Source of the DNA: JBEEFP01 sp041166085
GTDB taxonomy: Bacteria > Actinomycetota > Acidimicrobiia > Acidimicrobiales > JAFATL01
Direction: 5' to 3'
DNA length: 64,000 nt
Assembly (NCBI GenBank): GCA_041166085.1
Contig: JBEEFP010000007.1
Span: forward strand, 40,062 to 104,061
A program made the translations under genes and the position numbers. Of this stretch, positions 45,722-54,734 are shown in pieces; position 1 is the stretch's first letter, and each line of letters opens with the position of its first letter. The notes below the pieces were generated by a model, which was not told where the DNA came from, searched no databases, and saw nothing but the letters and a program-made list of their open reading frames with translations.

Positions 45722-46093
45722 ATGGCAGCCGATCCCGTGGCGAGGCTCCGCACGTTGTGCATGGCCCTGCCCGAGGTGACGGAGCGTGCGAGCCACGGCG
45801 AGCCGACGTGGTTCGTGCGGGACAAGAAGACGTTCGTGACGTTGGCCGACCATCACCACGACGACCGTCTCGGCTTCTGGTGCGCGGCTGCGCCTGGAGA
45901 GCAGGAGGCGCTGGTCGAGGCCCGTCCCGACGCGTTCTTCCGTCCGCCGTACGTGGGCGGCCGGGGCTGGCTCGGCGTCTATCTCGACGTCCCGGTCGAC
46001 TGGTCGGAGATCGCAGACATCGTCACCGATGCCTACCGGCAGATCGCGCCCAAGACGCTCGTCGCTCGGCTCGAGTCCGACACCCCGACCTGA
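45722..46093 (+). CDS. MmcQ/YjbR family protein
   Basis: A 123-residue protein of the MmcQ/YjbR (DUF419-type) fold, a CyaY-like DNA-binding-type domain of unknown role. Diagnostic sequence: LPEVTERASHGEPTWFVRDKKTFVTL, then PPYVGGRGWLGVYLD and WSEIADIVTDAYRQIAPK. ATG 45722 fits the -10-like TAGAAC. Its stop TGA (46091-46093) lies inside the left arm of the 25-bp hairpin. Confidence 0.82.
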   Translation: MAADPVARLRTLCMALPEVTERASHGEPTWFVRDKKTFVTLADHHHDDRLGFWCAAAPGEQEALVEARPDAFFRPPYVGGRGWLGVYLDVPVDWSEIADIVTDAYRQIAPKTLVARLESDTPT

Positions 46094-46142
46094 CTTTTTC
46101 GCGATCCGACCGGTCCTACCGGTCGGATCGCGAAAAAGTCAG
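46090..46142. terminator. Perfect 25-bp hairpin with 3-nt loop
   Basis: Arms 46090-46114 and 46118-46142 are exact reverse complements with loop CCT. It overlaps the MmcQ stop codon and precedes the convergent E1 gene stop at 46165. The outer sequence GACTTTTT...AAAAAGTC puts the T-run 5' and the A-run 3' on both strands. Confidence 0.65.
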
Positions 46143-46164
46143 TCGGTTCTGAGGCTCGCGCGGG

Positions 46165-48276
46165 CTAGTAGGACAAGGTCGTCTTGGCGCCGGCGACGAT
46201 GTCGTCCACCTGGGGCAGGATGGCCCGCTCCAGCACCGGGTTGTACGCGACATGGGTGTCGGTGGCCGCGACCCGCCGTACCGGCGCGTCGAGGTCGCCG
46301 AACAGCTCCTGTCCGATCCACGCCGCCACTTCGCCACCGAACCCGGCGGTGAGGACGTCCTCGTGCACGACCAACACCCGGCTGGTGCGACGGACGGACT
46401 CCGCGACGAGGTCCTGGTCCCACGGGACCAGCGTGCGCAGATCGATGACCTCGACCGACGCGCCCTGCTCCTCCTCGAGCTTGGCCGCCGCGTCGAGGCT
46501 CTTCTGCACGGTGGCGCCCCACGTGATGATGGTGAGGTCCTCACCGGGACGGCGGACGTCGCCGTGGCCGAAGGGCAGGATCCAGTCGGCGGGAGGGAAC
46601 GGGTCCTTGGTGTAGGGCTGGCGCAGCAGGTGCTTGTGCTCGAGGAACATCACCGGGTCCTCGCACCTGAAGGCGTAGCGCAGCAGCCCCGCCGCGTCGC
46701 GCGCACGGGACGGGAAGGCCACCAGGAGCCCCGGGATGTGGGCGAAGATCGACTCACCGGACTGGCTGTGCCAGATGGCGCCGCCGGTGAGGTATCCGCC
46801 GATGGGCACGCGGATCACCGTCGGACACGTGAAGGCACCGTTCGAGCGCCAGCGGGTGGTGGCCGCTTCGCTCTTGATCTGCTGCATCGCGGGCCAGATG
46901 TAATCGAAGAACTGGATTTCGGGTGCAGGCCGCAGGCCTCGAATGGCCTGGCCGATCGCCCTCCCGATGATGTTGGCCTCGGCCAGCGGCGTGTTGTAGC
47001 AGCGGGCCTGTCCGAATCGGCGCTGCAGGCCGGCGGTGGTGCCGAAAACGCCGCCCTTGCCCTCGAGGTCGGCGAGCAGCGTCTCGCGCGCGTCGGCCAC
47101 GTCCTCGCCGAACACCCGGATGCGCTCGTCGATCTCCATCATCTCGTGCAGCGTCGCCGTGATGGCCTCGCCGAACGCGACAACCTTGCCGCACTCCTGC
47201 TCCTTCGGCGGCTCCGGCATGACGATGTCGGGCAGTTCGTAGACGTGATCGGTGACGGTGGACGGATCCGGTTGGGCCGCGGCCATGGCCTCGTGGGCGG
47301 CGGCGGACACCACGTCGCGCGCCTCGGCGCGAATCGCTTCGGCCTCGTCCGCGGTGAGGATGCCGCCCTCGACCAGTGCCGCGTGCAGCAACAGGATGGG
47401 GTCGTGGGCCGCTTCGTCGGCCAGCTCCTCGGCGGTGCGGTACTTGCTCTGGGTGTCGGCCGCCGAGTGCGAGTAGGGCCGCGTCACCGTCGCGTGGATG
47501 AGCGCGGGACCGGTGCCGGCCCGGACGTGGGCGACGGCCTCGCCCCCCGCCTCGTAGGCCTCGAAGTAGTCGCGCGCGTCGTACCGGTAGACCGACAGAC
47601 CGCGGAAGCCCGCCACCAGCTCCGAGATGGGAGCGGGCGACTGGTCGGACACCGGCACCGAGATGGCGTAGCCGTTGTCCGCCACCACGAAGAGGACAGG
47701 AAGGTGGAGGGTGCACGCAGTGTTGAGGCTCTCCCAGAACTCGCCCTCAGACGTGGCCCCTTCGCCCAGCGACACGTAGGTGAGCTCGTCACCTTCGGCC
47801 GTGCACCCGGGCAGGTGCGGCCGGCGTGAGATGTACCGGGCGGCCTCCGCGCTGCCGACGGCGGGCAGGCACTGCGATCCCGTGCACGACGTCTGGCTGA
47901 CGATGTGCTTGTCGACCGAACCCCAGTGGGCCGGCATCTGCCTGCCCCCTGACGCCGGGTCCTCCGACGAGCCAACCGCCTGCAACAGGATCTCGGTCGG
48001 CGTGACGCCGAGACCGAGCACGAGGGCCGAGTCGCGGTAGTAGGGGAAGAACCAGTCGTAGCCGGGACGCAGGTGTCGGGCCAGTGAGAGCAGCAGGGCC
48101 TCGTGGCCCGCGCCGGAGATCTGGAAGAAGATCCGGCTCTGCTTCTGCAGCGCCATCTCCCGGTCGTCGATGGCCCGCGAGATGCAGGCCAGCCGGAAGT
48201 CCTCGATGGCGTGCTCCACCGGCACACCTCGGAACTCGCGCGCCCGGGTCTCGATGGAGGACACCTCGTCGATCAT
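46165..48276 (-). CDS. 2-oxoacid dehydrogenase E1, fused alpha and beta subunits
   Basis: Thiamine-diphosphate E1 component, probably of a branched-chain 2-oxoacid dehydrogenase. The alpha part (1-350) has the ThDP motif from GEG (171-173, SLGEGATSEGEF) to N201 (VVADNGYAIS) and FQISGAGHEALLLSL; the beta part (from about 375) has VVAFGEAITATLHEMME, GGVFGTTAGLQRRFG, NTPLAEANIIG and the C-terminal transketolase region ITWGATVQKSL and VEVIDLRTLVPWD. Heterotetrameric E1 enzymes usually have separate genes; here one 703-residue chain carries both. No E2 or E3 gene is in the window. ATG 48276 is preferred over TTG or GTG codons a few residues upstream. Confidence 0.92.
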   Translation of the reverse strand: MIDEVSSIETRAREFRGVPVEHAIEDFRLACISRAIDDREMALQKQSRIFFQISGAGHEALLLSLARHLRPGYDWFFPYYRDSALVLGLGVTPTEILLQAVGSSEDPASGGRQMPAHWGSVDKHIVSQTSCTGSQCLPAVGSAEAARYISRRPHLPGCTAEGDELTYVSLGEGATSEGEFWESLNTACTLHLPVLFVVADNGYAISVPVSDQSPAPISELVAGFRGLSVYRYDARDYFEAYEAGGEAVAHVRAGTGPALIHATVTRPYSHSAADTQSKYRTAEELADEAAHDPILLLHAALVEGGILTADEAEAIRAEARDVVSAAAHEAMAAAQPDPSTVTDHVYELPDIVMPEPPKEQECGKVVAFGEAITATLHEMMEIDERIRVFGEDVADARETLLADLEGKGGVFGTTAGLQRRFGQARCYNTPLAEANIIGRAIGQAIRGLRPAPEIQFFDYIWPAMQQIKSEAATTRWRSNGAFTCPTVIRVPIGGYLTGGAIWHSQSGESIFAHIPGLLVAFPSRARDAAGLLRYAFRCEDPVMFLEHKHLLRQPYTKDPFPPADWILPFGHGDVRRPGEDLTIITWGATVQKSLDAAAKLEEEQGASVEVIDLRTLVPWDQDLVAESVRRTSRVLVVHEDVLTAGFGGEVAAWIGQELFGDLDAPVRRVAATDTHVAYNPVLERAILPQVDDIVAGAKTTLSY

Positions 48277-48350
48277 TGTCGCACCGGGGCCCACCAAGTT
48301 GGTGCCCCACCGCAGGGAGGAATCGGGCGGAGCGGCCCGAACCTGTCCCC

Positions 48351-49799
48351 ATGACCTCTCTGGGGGAAGCCTTCGCGCGGCTGGCCGCGACCGATCCCGA
48401 CCTGCCGGCCGTCACCCACGACGGGCGCACGCTGACGCGCGCCGAGCTGGAGCGACGCACCAACCGTCTGGCCCGCGCCTACCAGCAGCTCGGCGTCGTC
48501 CACGACTCGTTCGTGACCATCGCCCTGCCCAACGGCATCGAGTTCGTCGAGGCGACCATCGCGACGTGGAAGGCGGGGGCCACGCCCCAGCCCATCTCGG
48601 CCCGCCTCCCGGCGCGGGAGCGCGAGGCGATCATCGGACTCGCCGATCCGTCACTCGTCGTCGGTGTCGACCCCGCCGACGCGATGGGCCGCCCGTCGGT
48701 TCGCGTCGGGTTCGAGCCCGACCCTGCCCTCGACGACGGGCCGCTCGCGCCGCTCGTCGCTTCCTCGTGGAAGGCGCCGACATCAGGTGGGAGCACGGGC
48801 CGTCCCAAGCTCATCGTCGCCACGCAACCCGCGGAGTTCGACCAGGTCGCGCCGTACGGCGGCCTCTTCCTGATCCAGGACGGGGACGTCGAGCTGACGA
48901 CGGGGCCGCTGTACCACAACGGTCCGTTCATGACCGCCTTCGCGACCCTTCTCAAGGGTGGGCACACGGTGGTGATGACCCGCTTCGACGCCGCGACAGC
49001 CCTGCGCCTGGTCGAGGAGCACCGGGTGACGTGGATGTACGCGGTGCCGACGATGATGCAGCGCATCTGGCGCCTGCCCGTCACCGAGCGCGAGCGCTAC
49101 GACATCTCATCGTTGCGCGTCCTCTACCACCTGGCCGCGCCGTGCCCGCCGTGGCTCAAGGAGGCGTTCATCGACTGGCTGGGCGCGGAGGTGGTGTGGG
49201 AGCTCTACGCGGGCACCGAGGCGCAGGCGGGCACCGTCATCAGCGGGGCCGAGTGGCTCGCCCACCGCGGTTCGGTGGGGCGTCCCGCGCTGGGCGAGAT
49301 CAAGATCCTCGGTCCCGACGGTGAGGAGCTGCCGCCGGGCGAGGTCGGGATGGTGTGGCTGCGCAGAGGCGAGGACGCGCCACCGAGCTACCGGTACATC
49401 GGCGCCGAGGCCAAGGCGCGCGACGGCGGTTGGGAGGCGCTGGGCGACATGGGGCGCATGGACGCCGACGGGTACCTCTACCTGACCGACCGCGACACCG
49501 ACATGATCCTCGTCGGTGGGGCCAACGTGTACCCGGCCGAGGTGGAGGGCGCCCTCGACGAGCATCCCGCGGTGATGTCGAGCTGCGTCATCGGCCTTCC
49601 CGATGAGGACATGGGCAGCCGCGTCCACGCGCTGCTGCAGGTCGACGCCGACGTCGACGAGGACGATCTCCGCGCCTTTCTCGCCGAGCGACTCGTCACC
49701 TACAAGATCCCCCGCTCGTTCGAGCGGGTGGACGAGCCCCTGCGCGACGACGCGGGCAAGGTGCGGCGCTCCGCCCTGCGGGCAGCGCGCGTCGGCTGA
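48351..49799 (+). CDS. AMP-forming acyl-CoA ligase
   Basis: Activates a carboxylic acid to its CoA thioester via an adenylate. The phosphate-binding loop is T144-SGGSTGRP-K153, motif YAGTEAQAG corresponds to the adenylate-binding YGxTE, and the catalytic lysine of the C-terminal domain is K470 (DDAGKVRRSALR). The short N terminus (482 residues in total) resembles bile-acid- or long-chain-CoA ligases of actinobacterial steroid and fatty-acid pathways. ATG 48351 begins a full N terminus; GGGAGGAA lies about 30 bases upstream and is not usable. Confidence 0.88.
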   Translation: MTSLGEAFARLAATDPDLPAVTHDGRTLTRAELERRTNRLARAYQQLGVVHDSFVTIALPNGIEFVEATIATWKAGATPQPISARLPAREREAIIGLADPSLVVGVDPADAMGRPSVRVGFEPDPALDDGPLAPLVASSWKAPTSGGSTGRPKLIVATQPAEFDQVAPYGGLFLIQDGDVELTTGPLYHNGPFMTAFATLLKGGHTVVMTRFDAATALRLVEEHRVTWMYAVPTMMQRIWRLPVTERERYDISSLRVLYHLAAPCPPWLKEAFIDWLGAEVVWELYAGTEAQAGTVISGAEWLAHRGSVGRPALGEIKILGPDGEELPPGEVGMVWLRRGEDAPPSYRYIGAEAKARDGGWEALGDMGRMDADGYLYLTDRDTDMILVGGANVYPAEVEGALDEHPAVMSSCVIGLPDEDMGSRVHALLQVDADVDEDDLRAFLAERLVTYKIPRSFERVDEPLRDDAGKVRRSALRAARVG

Positions 49800-49831
49800 G
49801 GACCCTTCGACAGGTAGCGACGCGCGACTCA

Positions 49832-49837
49832 TAGCCT
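49832..49837 (+). promoter_or_regulatory. -10 element (TAGCCT) of the nitroreductase-fold gene
   Basis: TAGCCT ends seven bases before ATG 49845, with no ribosome binding site. Confidence 0.55.
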
Positions 49838-49844
49838 GCTGATC

Positions 49845-50285
49845 ATGACCCTCGAAGGTGAGTACGAGCCGAGCCCGTGGGACTTCGTGGCCGATCAGGT
49901 CGAGACCTACGAGCGCACCGGCGGCCGCGAAGGCAACCTGCAGACCGACACCGGCCTACCGATCATCATCCTGACGACCAAGGGCAACAAGAGCGGCAAG
50001 CTCCGCAAGACACCGCTGATGCGGGTCGAGCACGATGGCGAGTACGCACTCGTCGCGTCCATGGGCGGCGCGCCGAAGCATCCGGTTTGGTATCACAACC
50101 TCGTCGCCGACCCGTCCTCCGTCGTGATCCAAGATGGGCCCGAGCCGTTCGACGCCGAGGTGCGTGACGTCACAGGCGACCAGGAATGGTGGGACCGGGC
50201 GGTCGCAGCGTTTCCGAACTACGCCGAGTACCAGAAGAAGACCGATCGCAAGATCCCGGTCTTCGTGGCCCGCAGGCGGAGCTGA
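49845..50285 (+). CDS. Deazaflavin (F420)-dependent nitroreductase family protein
   Basis: A 146-residue split-barrel protein of the Ddn/DUF385 group, which uses reduced F420. Landmarks are LPIIILTTKGNKSGKLRKTPLMRV, then YALVASMGGAPKHPVWYHNLVADP, the family's most conserved block, and the W-W-x-x-A-x-x-x-F-P-x-Y region. Natural substrates of such proteins are often unknown quinones or lactones. The next gene, a quinone oxidoreductase, starts 18 bases later from its own leaderless promoter. Confidence 0.88.
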   Translation: MTLEGEYEPSPWDFVADQVETYERTGGREGNLQTDTGLPIIILTTKGNKSGKLRKTPLMRVEHDGEYALVASMGGAPKHPVWYHNLVADPSSVVIQDGPEPFDAEVRDVTGDQEWWDRAVAAFPNYAEYQKKTDRKIPVFVARRRS

Positions 50286-50289
50286 CTCG

Positions 50290-50295
50290 TAGGCT
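50290..50295 (+). promoter_or_regulatory. -10 element (TAGGCT) of the quinone oxidoreductase gene
   Basis: TAGGCT ends seven bases before ATG 50303, within the 17-base gap after the preceding stop. Confidence 0.55.
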
Positions 50296-50302
50296 CGGCG
50301 CC

Positions 50303-51304
50303 ATGCGCGCTGTCGTCTGCAAGGAGCACGGTCCGCCGTCGGCCCTGGTCGTCGAGGACATCCCCGAGCCCGAGCCGGGCGCAGGCCAGGTGGTGCTGGA
50401 CGTGCACGCGTGCGCGGTCAACTTCCCGGACGTCCTCATCATCCAGGACAAGTACCAGTTCAAGCCGGCCCTGCCGTTCTCGCCCGGAGGTGAGGTGTCG
50501 GGCGTGGTGCGCGCCCTCGGGGCCGACGTCGACGGCAGCGTGAAGGTCGGCGATCGCGTCATCGCGTCGACGGGCTGGAACGGCATGACCGAGCAGGTCG
50601 CGGTGGCGGCCGCTGCGCTCATCCCCGTCCCGGACAACGTCGATCTCATCGCCGCGTCCGGGCTGCTCACGACCTACGGCACCACCCACTACGCGCTCAA
50701 GGACCGGGGCAGGCTGCAGGCTGGGGAGACCCTGCTGGTGCTCGGCGCGGCAGGGGGCGTGGGCCTGGCCGCCGTCGAGCTGGGCCGCGCCATGGGCGCA
50801 CGGGTCATCGCGGCGGCGTCGACCGACGACAAGCTCGCGCTCTGTCGGGAGCGTGGCGCGGACGCCACCATCAACTACGCCAATGAGGACCTCAAGACGC
50901 GCACCAAGGAGCTCACCGACGGCCACGGCGTGAACGTCATCTACGACCCGGTGGGAGGCGAGTACAGCGAGCAGGCCCTGCGGGCCATCGCGTGGGAGGG
51001 GCGCTTCCTCGTCATCGGCTTCGCGGCCGGCGACATCCCCCGGATCCCTCTCAACCTCACCCTCCTGAAGAGCTGCGACATCGTCGGCGTGTTCTGGGGT
51101 GCCTTCACCATGCGCGAGCCCGAGAAGAACCGCCAGAACATCGCCGAGCTGCTGCAGATGTGGTCTGACGGCAACATCAGTCTCTACGTGTCCGAACGCT
51201 TCCCCCTCGAGCGGGGAGCCGAGGCCATCGCCCACCTGGCCGACCGCAAGGCCAAGGGCAAGGTCGTGGTCGTGACACCGGCCGGCGAGGCCGCATCGAG
51301 CTGA
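50303..51304 (+). CDS. NADPH:quinone oxidoreductase (zinc-free MDR family)
   Basis: A 333-residue medium-chain dehydrogenase/reductase of the QOR type. The N-terminal GroES-like domain has ACAVNFPDVLIIQDKYQFKP and PFSPGGEVSG; the nucleotide-binding loop is VLGAAGGVGLAAVELGRAMGARV. The zinc-ligand cysteines of alcohol dehydrogenases are missing, as in quinone or enoyl reductases. It could equally reduce enoyl-CoA or other enones. Starts at ATG 50303 as fixed by the -10. Confidence 0.9.
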   Translation: MRAVVCKEHGPPSALVVEDIPEPEPGAGQVVLDVHACAVNFPDVLIIQDKYQFKPALPFSPGGEVSGVVRALGADVDGSVKVGDRVIASTGWNGMTEQVAVAAAALIPVPDNVDLIAASGLLTTYGTTHYALKDRGRLQAGETLLVLGAAGGVGLAAVELGRAMGARVIAAASTDDKLALCRERGADATINYANEDLKTRTKELTDGHGVNVIYDPVGGEYSEQALRAIAWEGRFLVIGFAAGDIPRIPLNLTLLKSCDIVGVFWGAFTMREPEKNRQNIAELLQMWSDGNISLYVSERFPLERGAEAIAHLADRKAKGKVVVVTPAGEAASS

Positions 51305-51423
51305 GCTGACCGGATCGACCCTGCTGGGCGTCCGCAACTGCGTGGAGCGCCAGGGCGCCGTCGACCCCCCAAACCTGGTGAAAAACGGTACCGGCGGTTG
51401 CCCCGGAGGGCCGGTCCGAGGGC

Positions 51424-51451
51424 TACAATCGTCGATTCCCCCGGCTGGGGG
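51424..51451 (+). promoter_or_regulatory. helD promoter (TACAAT) and 5' leader hairpin
   Basis: TACAAT at 51424-51429 is the best -10 match in the window. The predicted transcript starts near 51436 and opens with CCCCC-GGCT-GGGGG (51438-51451), a tight hairpin, then GGGGGCGC before the TTG start at 51468. No good -35 at standard spacing was found. Confidence 0.5.
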
Positions 51452-51467
51452 ACAGGGGGCGCAGACT

Positions 51468-53600
51468 TTGGCGACACATCCCGATCTCCAGGAGGAACAG
51501 GCCTACATCGACCGGGCCTACGGCCGTCTGGAGGCCATGCGGCAGGCGGCGAACGAGCGTCTCGACGGTGCGCTCGTGTCCACCAAGGGCGGGACCTACC
51601 AGGCCCGTACCGAACGGGACATCGTCGTGCGCTCGGCCCTCCACCGGCTGGAACAACTGGACATCGGACGTGAACCGCTCTGCTTCGGACGCATCGACGA
51701 GCTCGCCGAGAACGGCCACGGAGCCGACACCTTCTACATCGGCCGCCTGGCCGTGTCCGACGTCGACCAGGAGCCCCTCGTGGTCGACTGGCGGGCCCCG
51801 ATCGCCGAGCCCTTCTACCGGGCCACCGGCCGCCACCCCATGGGGCTGCGCAGGCGCCGGCACTTCGCCACCGACGGCCCCCGGATCACCGGCATCGAGG
51901 ACGAGGTCTTCACCGCTGACGGCGTGGAGGGCAACGGCGGCCTCGAGCTGGCAGGCCCCGGTGCGCTGCTCGCCGCCCTCGATCGCTCGCGGTCCGGGCG
52001 CATGCGCGACATCGTCGCCACCGTCCAGCGGGAGCAGGACGAGATCATCCGGGCGCCGCTGCGGGGGGCCCTGGTCGTGCAGGGCGGGCCGGGCACGGGC
52101 AAGACCGCCGTCGCCCTGCACCGCGCCGCCTATCTCCTCTACACCCACCGCTTCCCGCTCGAGACCCAGGGTGTGCTGGTCGTCGGCCCCAACCCGGTCT
52201 TCCTGCGCTACATCGAGCAGGTTCTCCCGTCGTTGGGGGAGACGGGCGTTGCGCTGACCACCATCGACGGGCTGGTGGAGACGCCGGTGCGCGCCGTCGA
52301 TGCCGGGCCGGCCGCCCGCCTCAAGGGCGACGTCCGGATGGTGCGCTTCCTCGCCCGGGCCGTGCGCGACCGCGAACGGGCGCTGCCCGCCGACGTCGAG
52401 CTGGCGTACGGCCCGTACGTGCTGCACCTGACCCGCGACGACTCGGCCGCCGTCGTGCGGGCGGTGAAGCGCAGAGGCGGTCCCCACAACCCGCGGCGTC
52501 GCCAGGTGCAGTCCCTCGTGCTCGAGCGCCTGTACACGCAGTACCGGAGCGCGGTCGAGCGCACCCGGCGCACCGCGGTGCGCGTCGGCGCCGAGGAGGC
52601 GACTCAGGCCGAGTTCGCCGACTTCGGGCACACCCTGCGCCGCGACCCCACCCTCACCGCCGCCCTCGACCGCATGTGGCCCCAGCTCACGCCGCACGAG
52701 CTGTTGCACGATCTCTACGGTGCGCCGGTGCTGCTGCAGCTGGCCGGCACCGAGGTGCTGTCGAAGGACGAGGTCGAGGTGCTGCACCGGCCTCGGAGCG
52801 CGTCGTTCGACGAGGTGCCGTGGACGTCGGCCGACCTGGCCCTGCTCGACGAGGCCCGGGTGCTGCTCGGTCCGCGTCGGCGGGGAAGTGACGAGCACGA
52901 GGCCCGTACCTACGGCCACATCGTCGTCGACGAGGCCCAGGACCTGTCGCCCATGCAACTGCGCATGCTCGCTCGCCGGTCCCTGTCGGGCTCGATGACC
53001 GTCGTCGGCGACATCGCCCAGGGCACGGGCCACTGGGCGCCTGATCGGTGGGACCAGGTGCTCGAGCACCTCCCGGCCCGGTCCGAGGCCCACATCGTCG
53101 AGCTCACCGTCAACTACCGCACGCCGGGCGAGATCATGGACATGGCCACGCGCCTGCTCCCGGTCGCCGCGCCGGGGGTGCGTCCGCCGCGGTCGGTGCG
53201 TCACACAGGCGAGGGCCCCGTGTTCGTGCGGGCGGGCGAGGACCTCACCGCTCGCGTCGCCGACGTCGTGCGGGGCGTGGCCGCGCAGCGCGGAACGGTC
53301 GCGGTGATCGCCCCGCCCTCGCTCTCCGACGCAGTGGGCCGCGCCCTCAGCGAGGCGGGCATCGACTACGGCGAGCCGTCGCGCACCGGCCTCGACGCCG
53401 CGGTGACCCTGCTCCCGCTGGCGACGGCCAAGGGGCTCGAGTTCGATTCGGTGGTGGTTGTCGAGCCGGCCCGCATCGTGCGGGAGGCGCCTCAGGGTTT
53501 GCGGGCGCTCTTCGTGGCCCTCACGCGGCCCACGCGTTCGTTGAGCGTCGTGCACGCCGAGCCCCTGCCCGGCGCCCTCGACCTCGCCTCAGCCTCCTGA
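51468..53600 (+). CDS. helD: HelD-like RNA polymerase recycling ATPase (UvrD/Rep fold)
   Basis: HelD binds RNA polymerase and removes stalled complexes; actinobacterial members are also linked to rifamycin tolerance. The 710-residue protein has an N-terminal coiled arm (EEQAYIDRAYGRLEAMRQAANERL), then VSDVDQEPLVVDWRAPIAEPFY, conserved in HelD, Walker A GGPGTGKT with K212, and DEAQD (488-492) in VVDEAQDLSPMQLRML. The C-terminal part has LTVNYRTPGEIMD, ATAKGLEFDSVVVVEP and LFVALTRPTRSL. The only plausible start is TTG 51468; the open frame extends upstream to 51342 but would then include the promoter. Ends in a 15-bp tandem repeat. Confidence 0.9.
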   Translation: MATHPDLQEEQAYIDRAYGRLEAMRQAANERLDGALVSTKGGTYQARTERDIVVRSALHRLEQLDIGREPLCFGRIDELAENGHGADTFYIGRLAVSDVDQEPLVVDWRAPIAEPFYRATGRHPMGLRRRRHFATDGPRITGIEDEVFTADGVEGNGGLELAGPGALLAALDRSRSGRMRDIVATVQREQDEIIRAPLRGALVVQGGPGTGKTAVALHRAAYLLYTHRFPLETQGVLVVGPNPVFLRYIEQVLPSLGETGVALTTIDGLVETPVRAVDAGPAARLKGDVRMVRFLARAVRDRERALPADVELAYGPYVLHLTRDDSAAVVRAVKRRGGPHNPRRRQVQSLVLERLYTQYRSAVERTRRTAVRVGAEEATQAEFADFGHTLRRDPTLTAALDRMWPQLTPHELLHDLYGAPVLLQLAGTEVLSKDEVEVLHRPRSASFDEVPWTSADLALLDEARVLLGPRRRGSDEHEARTYGHIVVDEAQDLSPMQLRMLARRSLSGSMTVVGDIAQGTGHWAPDRWDQVLEHLPARSEAHIVELTVNYRTPGEIMDMATRLLPVAAPGVRPPRSVRHTGEGPVFVRAGEDLTARVADVVRGVAAQRGTVAVIAPPSLSDAVGRALSEAGIDYGEPSRTGLDAAVTLLPLATAKGLEFDSVVVVEPARIVREAPQGLRALFVALTRPTRSLSVVHAEPLPGALDLASAS

Positions 53601-53634
53601 AACCCAGCCTCCTGAAACTCAGCCTCCTGACACC
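53590..53634. repeat. Three tandem 15-bp repeats at convergent gene ends
   Basis: Units CAGCCTCCTGAAACC, CAGCCTCCTGAAACT and CAGCCTCCTGACACC lie head to tail at 53590, 53605 and 53620. The first holds the helD stop codon and the second and third hold the last bases of the dus gene on the other strand. Each unit carries an in-frame TGA for helD, so repeat-number changes cannot lengthen HelD. Confidence 0.75.
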
Positions 53635-54734
53635 AGCACGTCGCCGTCCACCGGCGGCGTGGGGTCGTCCGGCGCGCTGAACCAGCCGTCCGGCACCGCG
53701 ACGGGCCGGGGCCCGTTGGTGTGGCCGCGGGGCTGACGGCGAGCGGACTCGGGGAACGGGATGCTCGGGTCGAGGTCCGTGAGCAACGCGTCGAGCTGGC
53801 CCGCCGATGAGACCTGGGCCAGCATGCGCCGTCGCTCTCCGCCCACGGGGAAGCCGGCCAGATACCAGCCCACGTGCTTGCGGAAGCCGCGCGGGCCGTG
53901 GGTCTCGCCGAACTCGTCGATCAGCAGCGCGAGGTGGCTGCGCATCATGTCCGCCACCTCGCCGAGAGGCGGCGGCGGCTGCAGGGGCCGGCCCGCGAAA
54001 CGGTCGGCCAGATCGCGGAACAGCCACGGGCGCCCGAGGCAGCCCCGCCCCACGACCACGCCGTCGCATCCGGTCACCGCGATCATGCGCACCGCGTCGT
54101 CGGCCTCCCAGATGTCGCCGTTTCCGAGGACGGGCACGCTGGTCACCGCCTGCTTGAGGGAGGCGATGGCCGACCAGTCCGCATCGCCCGAGTAGAGCTG
54201 CGTGGCCGTGCGGGCGTGCAGGGCGACGGCCGCCGCACCTTCGTCCTCCGCGGTGCGGCCGGCCTCGAAGGCGGTGATGTGCTCGTCGTCGACGCCGATG
54301 CGCAGCTTGACGGTGACGGGCACGGTGCCCGCGGCGGTGACAGCGGCCCGCACGATGTCGCGGAAGAGACGCCGGCGGAACGGGAGGGCCGCGCCGCCGC
54401 CCTTGCGCGTGACCTTGGCGGCCGGGCAGCCGAAGTTGAGGTCGACGTGGTGGACGCCGACGTCGTCGACCAGCCGGGCGACGGCCATGGCGACGATCTG
54501 CGGATGCACGCCGTAGAGCTGCACGCTGCGCGTCTGCTCGTCGTCCGCGAAGCCGAGCATGCGCATGGTGCGGGGGCCACCCTCGACATAGGCGCGCGCG
54601 CTGATCATCTCGCTGACGTACAGGCCGGCGCCGTACTGCCGGCAGAGGCGGCGGAAGGACGCGTTGGTGACGCCGGCCATGGGCGCCAGCACGACGGGCG
54701 GGTCGACCTCGAGGGGGCCGATCTTCAGCGCCAC
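53619..54734 (-). CDS. dus: tRNA-dihydrouridine synthase
   Basis: FMN enzyme that reduces uridine in the tRNA D-loop. Family blocks: VVLAPMAGVTNASFRRLC (FMN binding), SVQLYGVHPQI, VDLNFGCPAAKVTRKGGG with catalytic C103, and VPVLGNGDIWEADDA. The 371-residue chain ends in a Pro/Gly-rich tail of about 35 residues that is not part of the fold and runs into the 15-bp repeat. ATG 54734 overlaps maf by ten bases, so ridA-maf-dus forms one operon. Confidence 0.92.
   Translation of the reverse strand: MALKIGPLEVDPPVVLAPMAGVTNASFRRLCRQYGAGLYVSEMISARAYVEGGPRTMRMLGFADDEQTRSVQLYGVHPQIVAMAVARLVDDVGVHHVDLNFGCPAAKVTRKGGGAALPFRRRLFRDIVRAAVTAAGTVPVTVKLRIGVDDEHITAFEAGRTAEDEGAAAVALHARTATQLYSGDADWSAIASLKQAVTSVPVLGNGDIWEADDAVRMIAVTGCDGVVVGRGCLGRPWLFRDLADRFAGRPLQPPPPLGEVADMMRSHLALLIDEFGETHGPRGFRKHVGWYLAGFPVGGERRRMLAQVSSAGQLDALLTDLDPSIPFPESARRQPRGHTNGPRPVAVPDGWFSAPDDPTPPVDGDVLVSGG

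Noticed and set aside
51423..53555. 710-codon open frame antisense to helD
   Set aside because: His/Arg/Gly-rich translation with no recognisable domain, mirroring helD codons.
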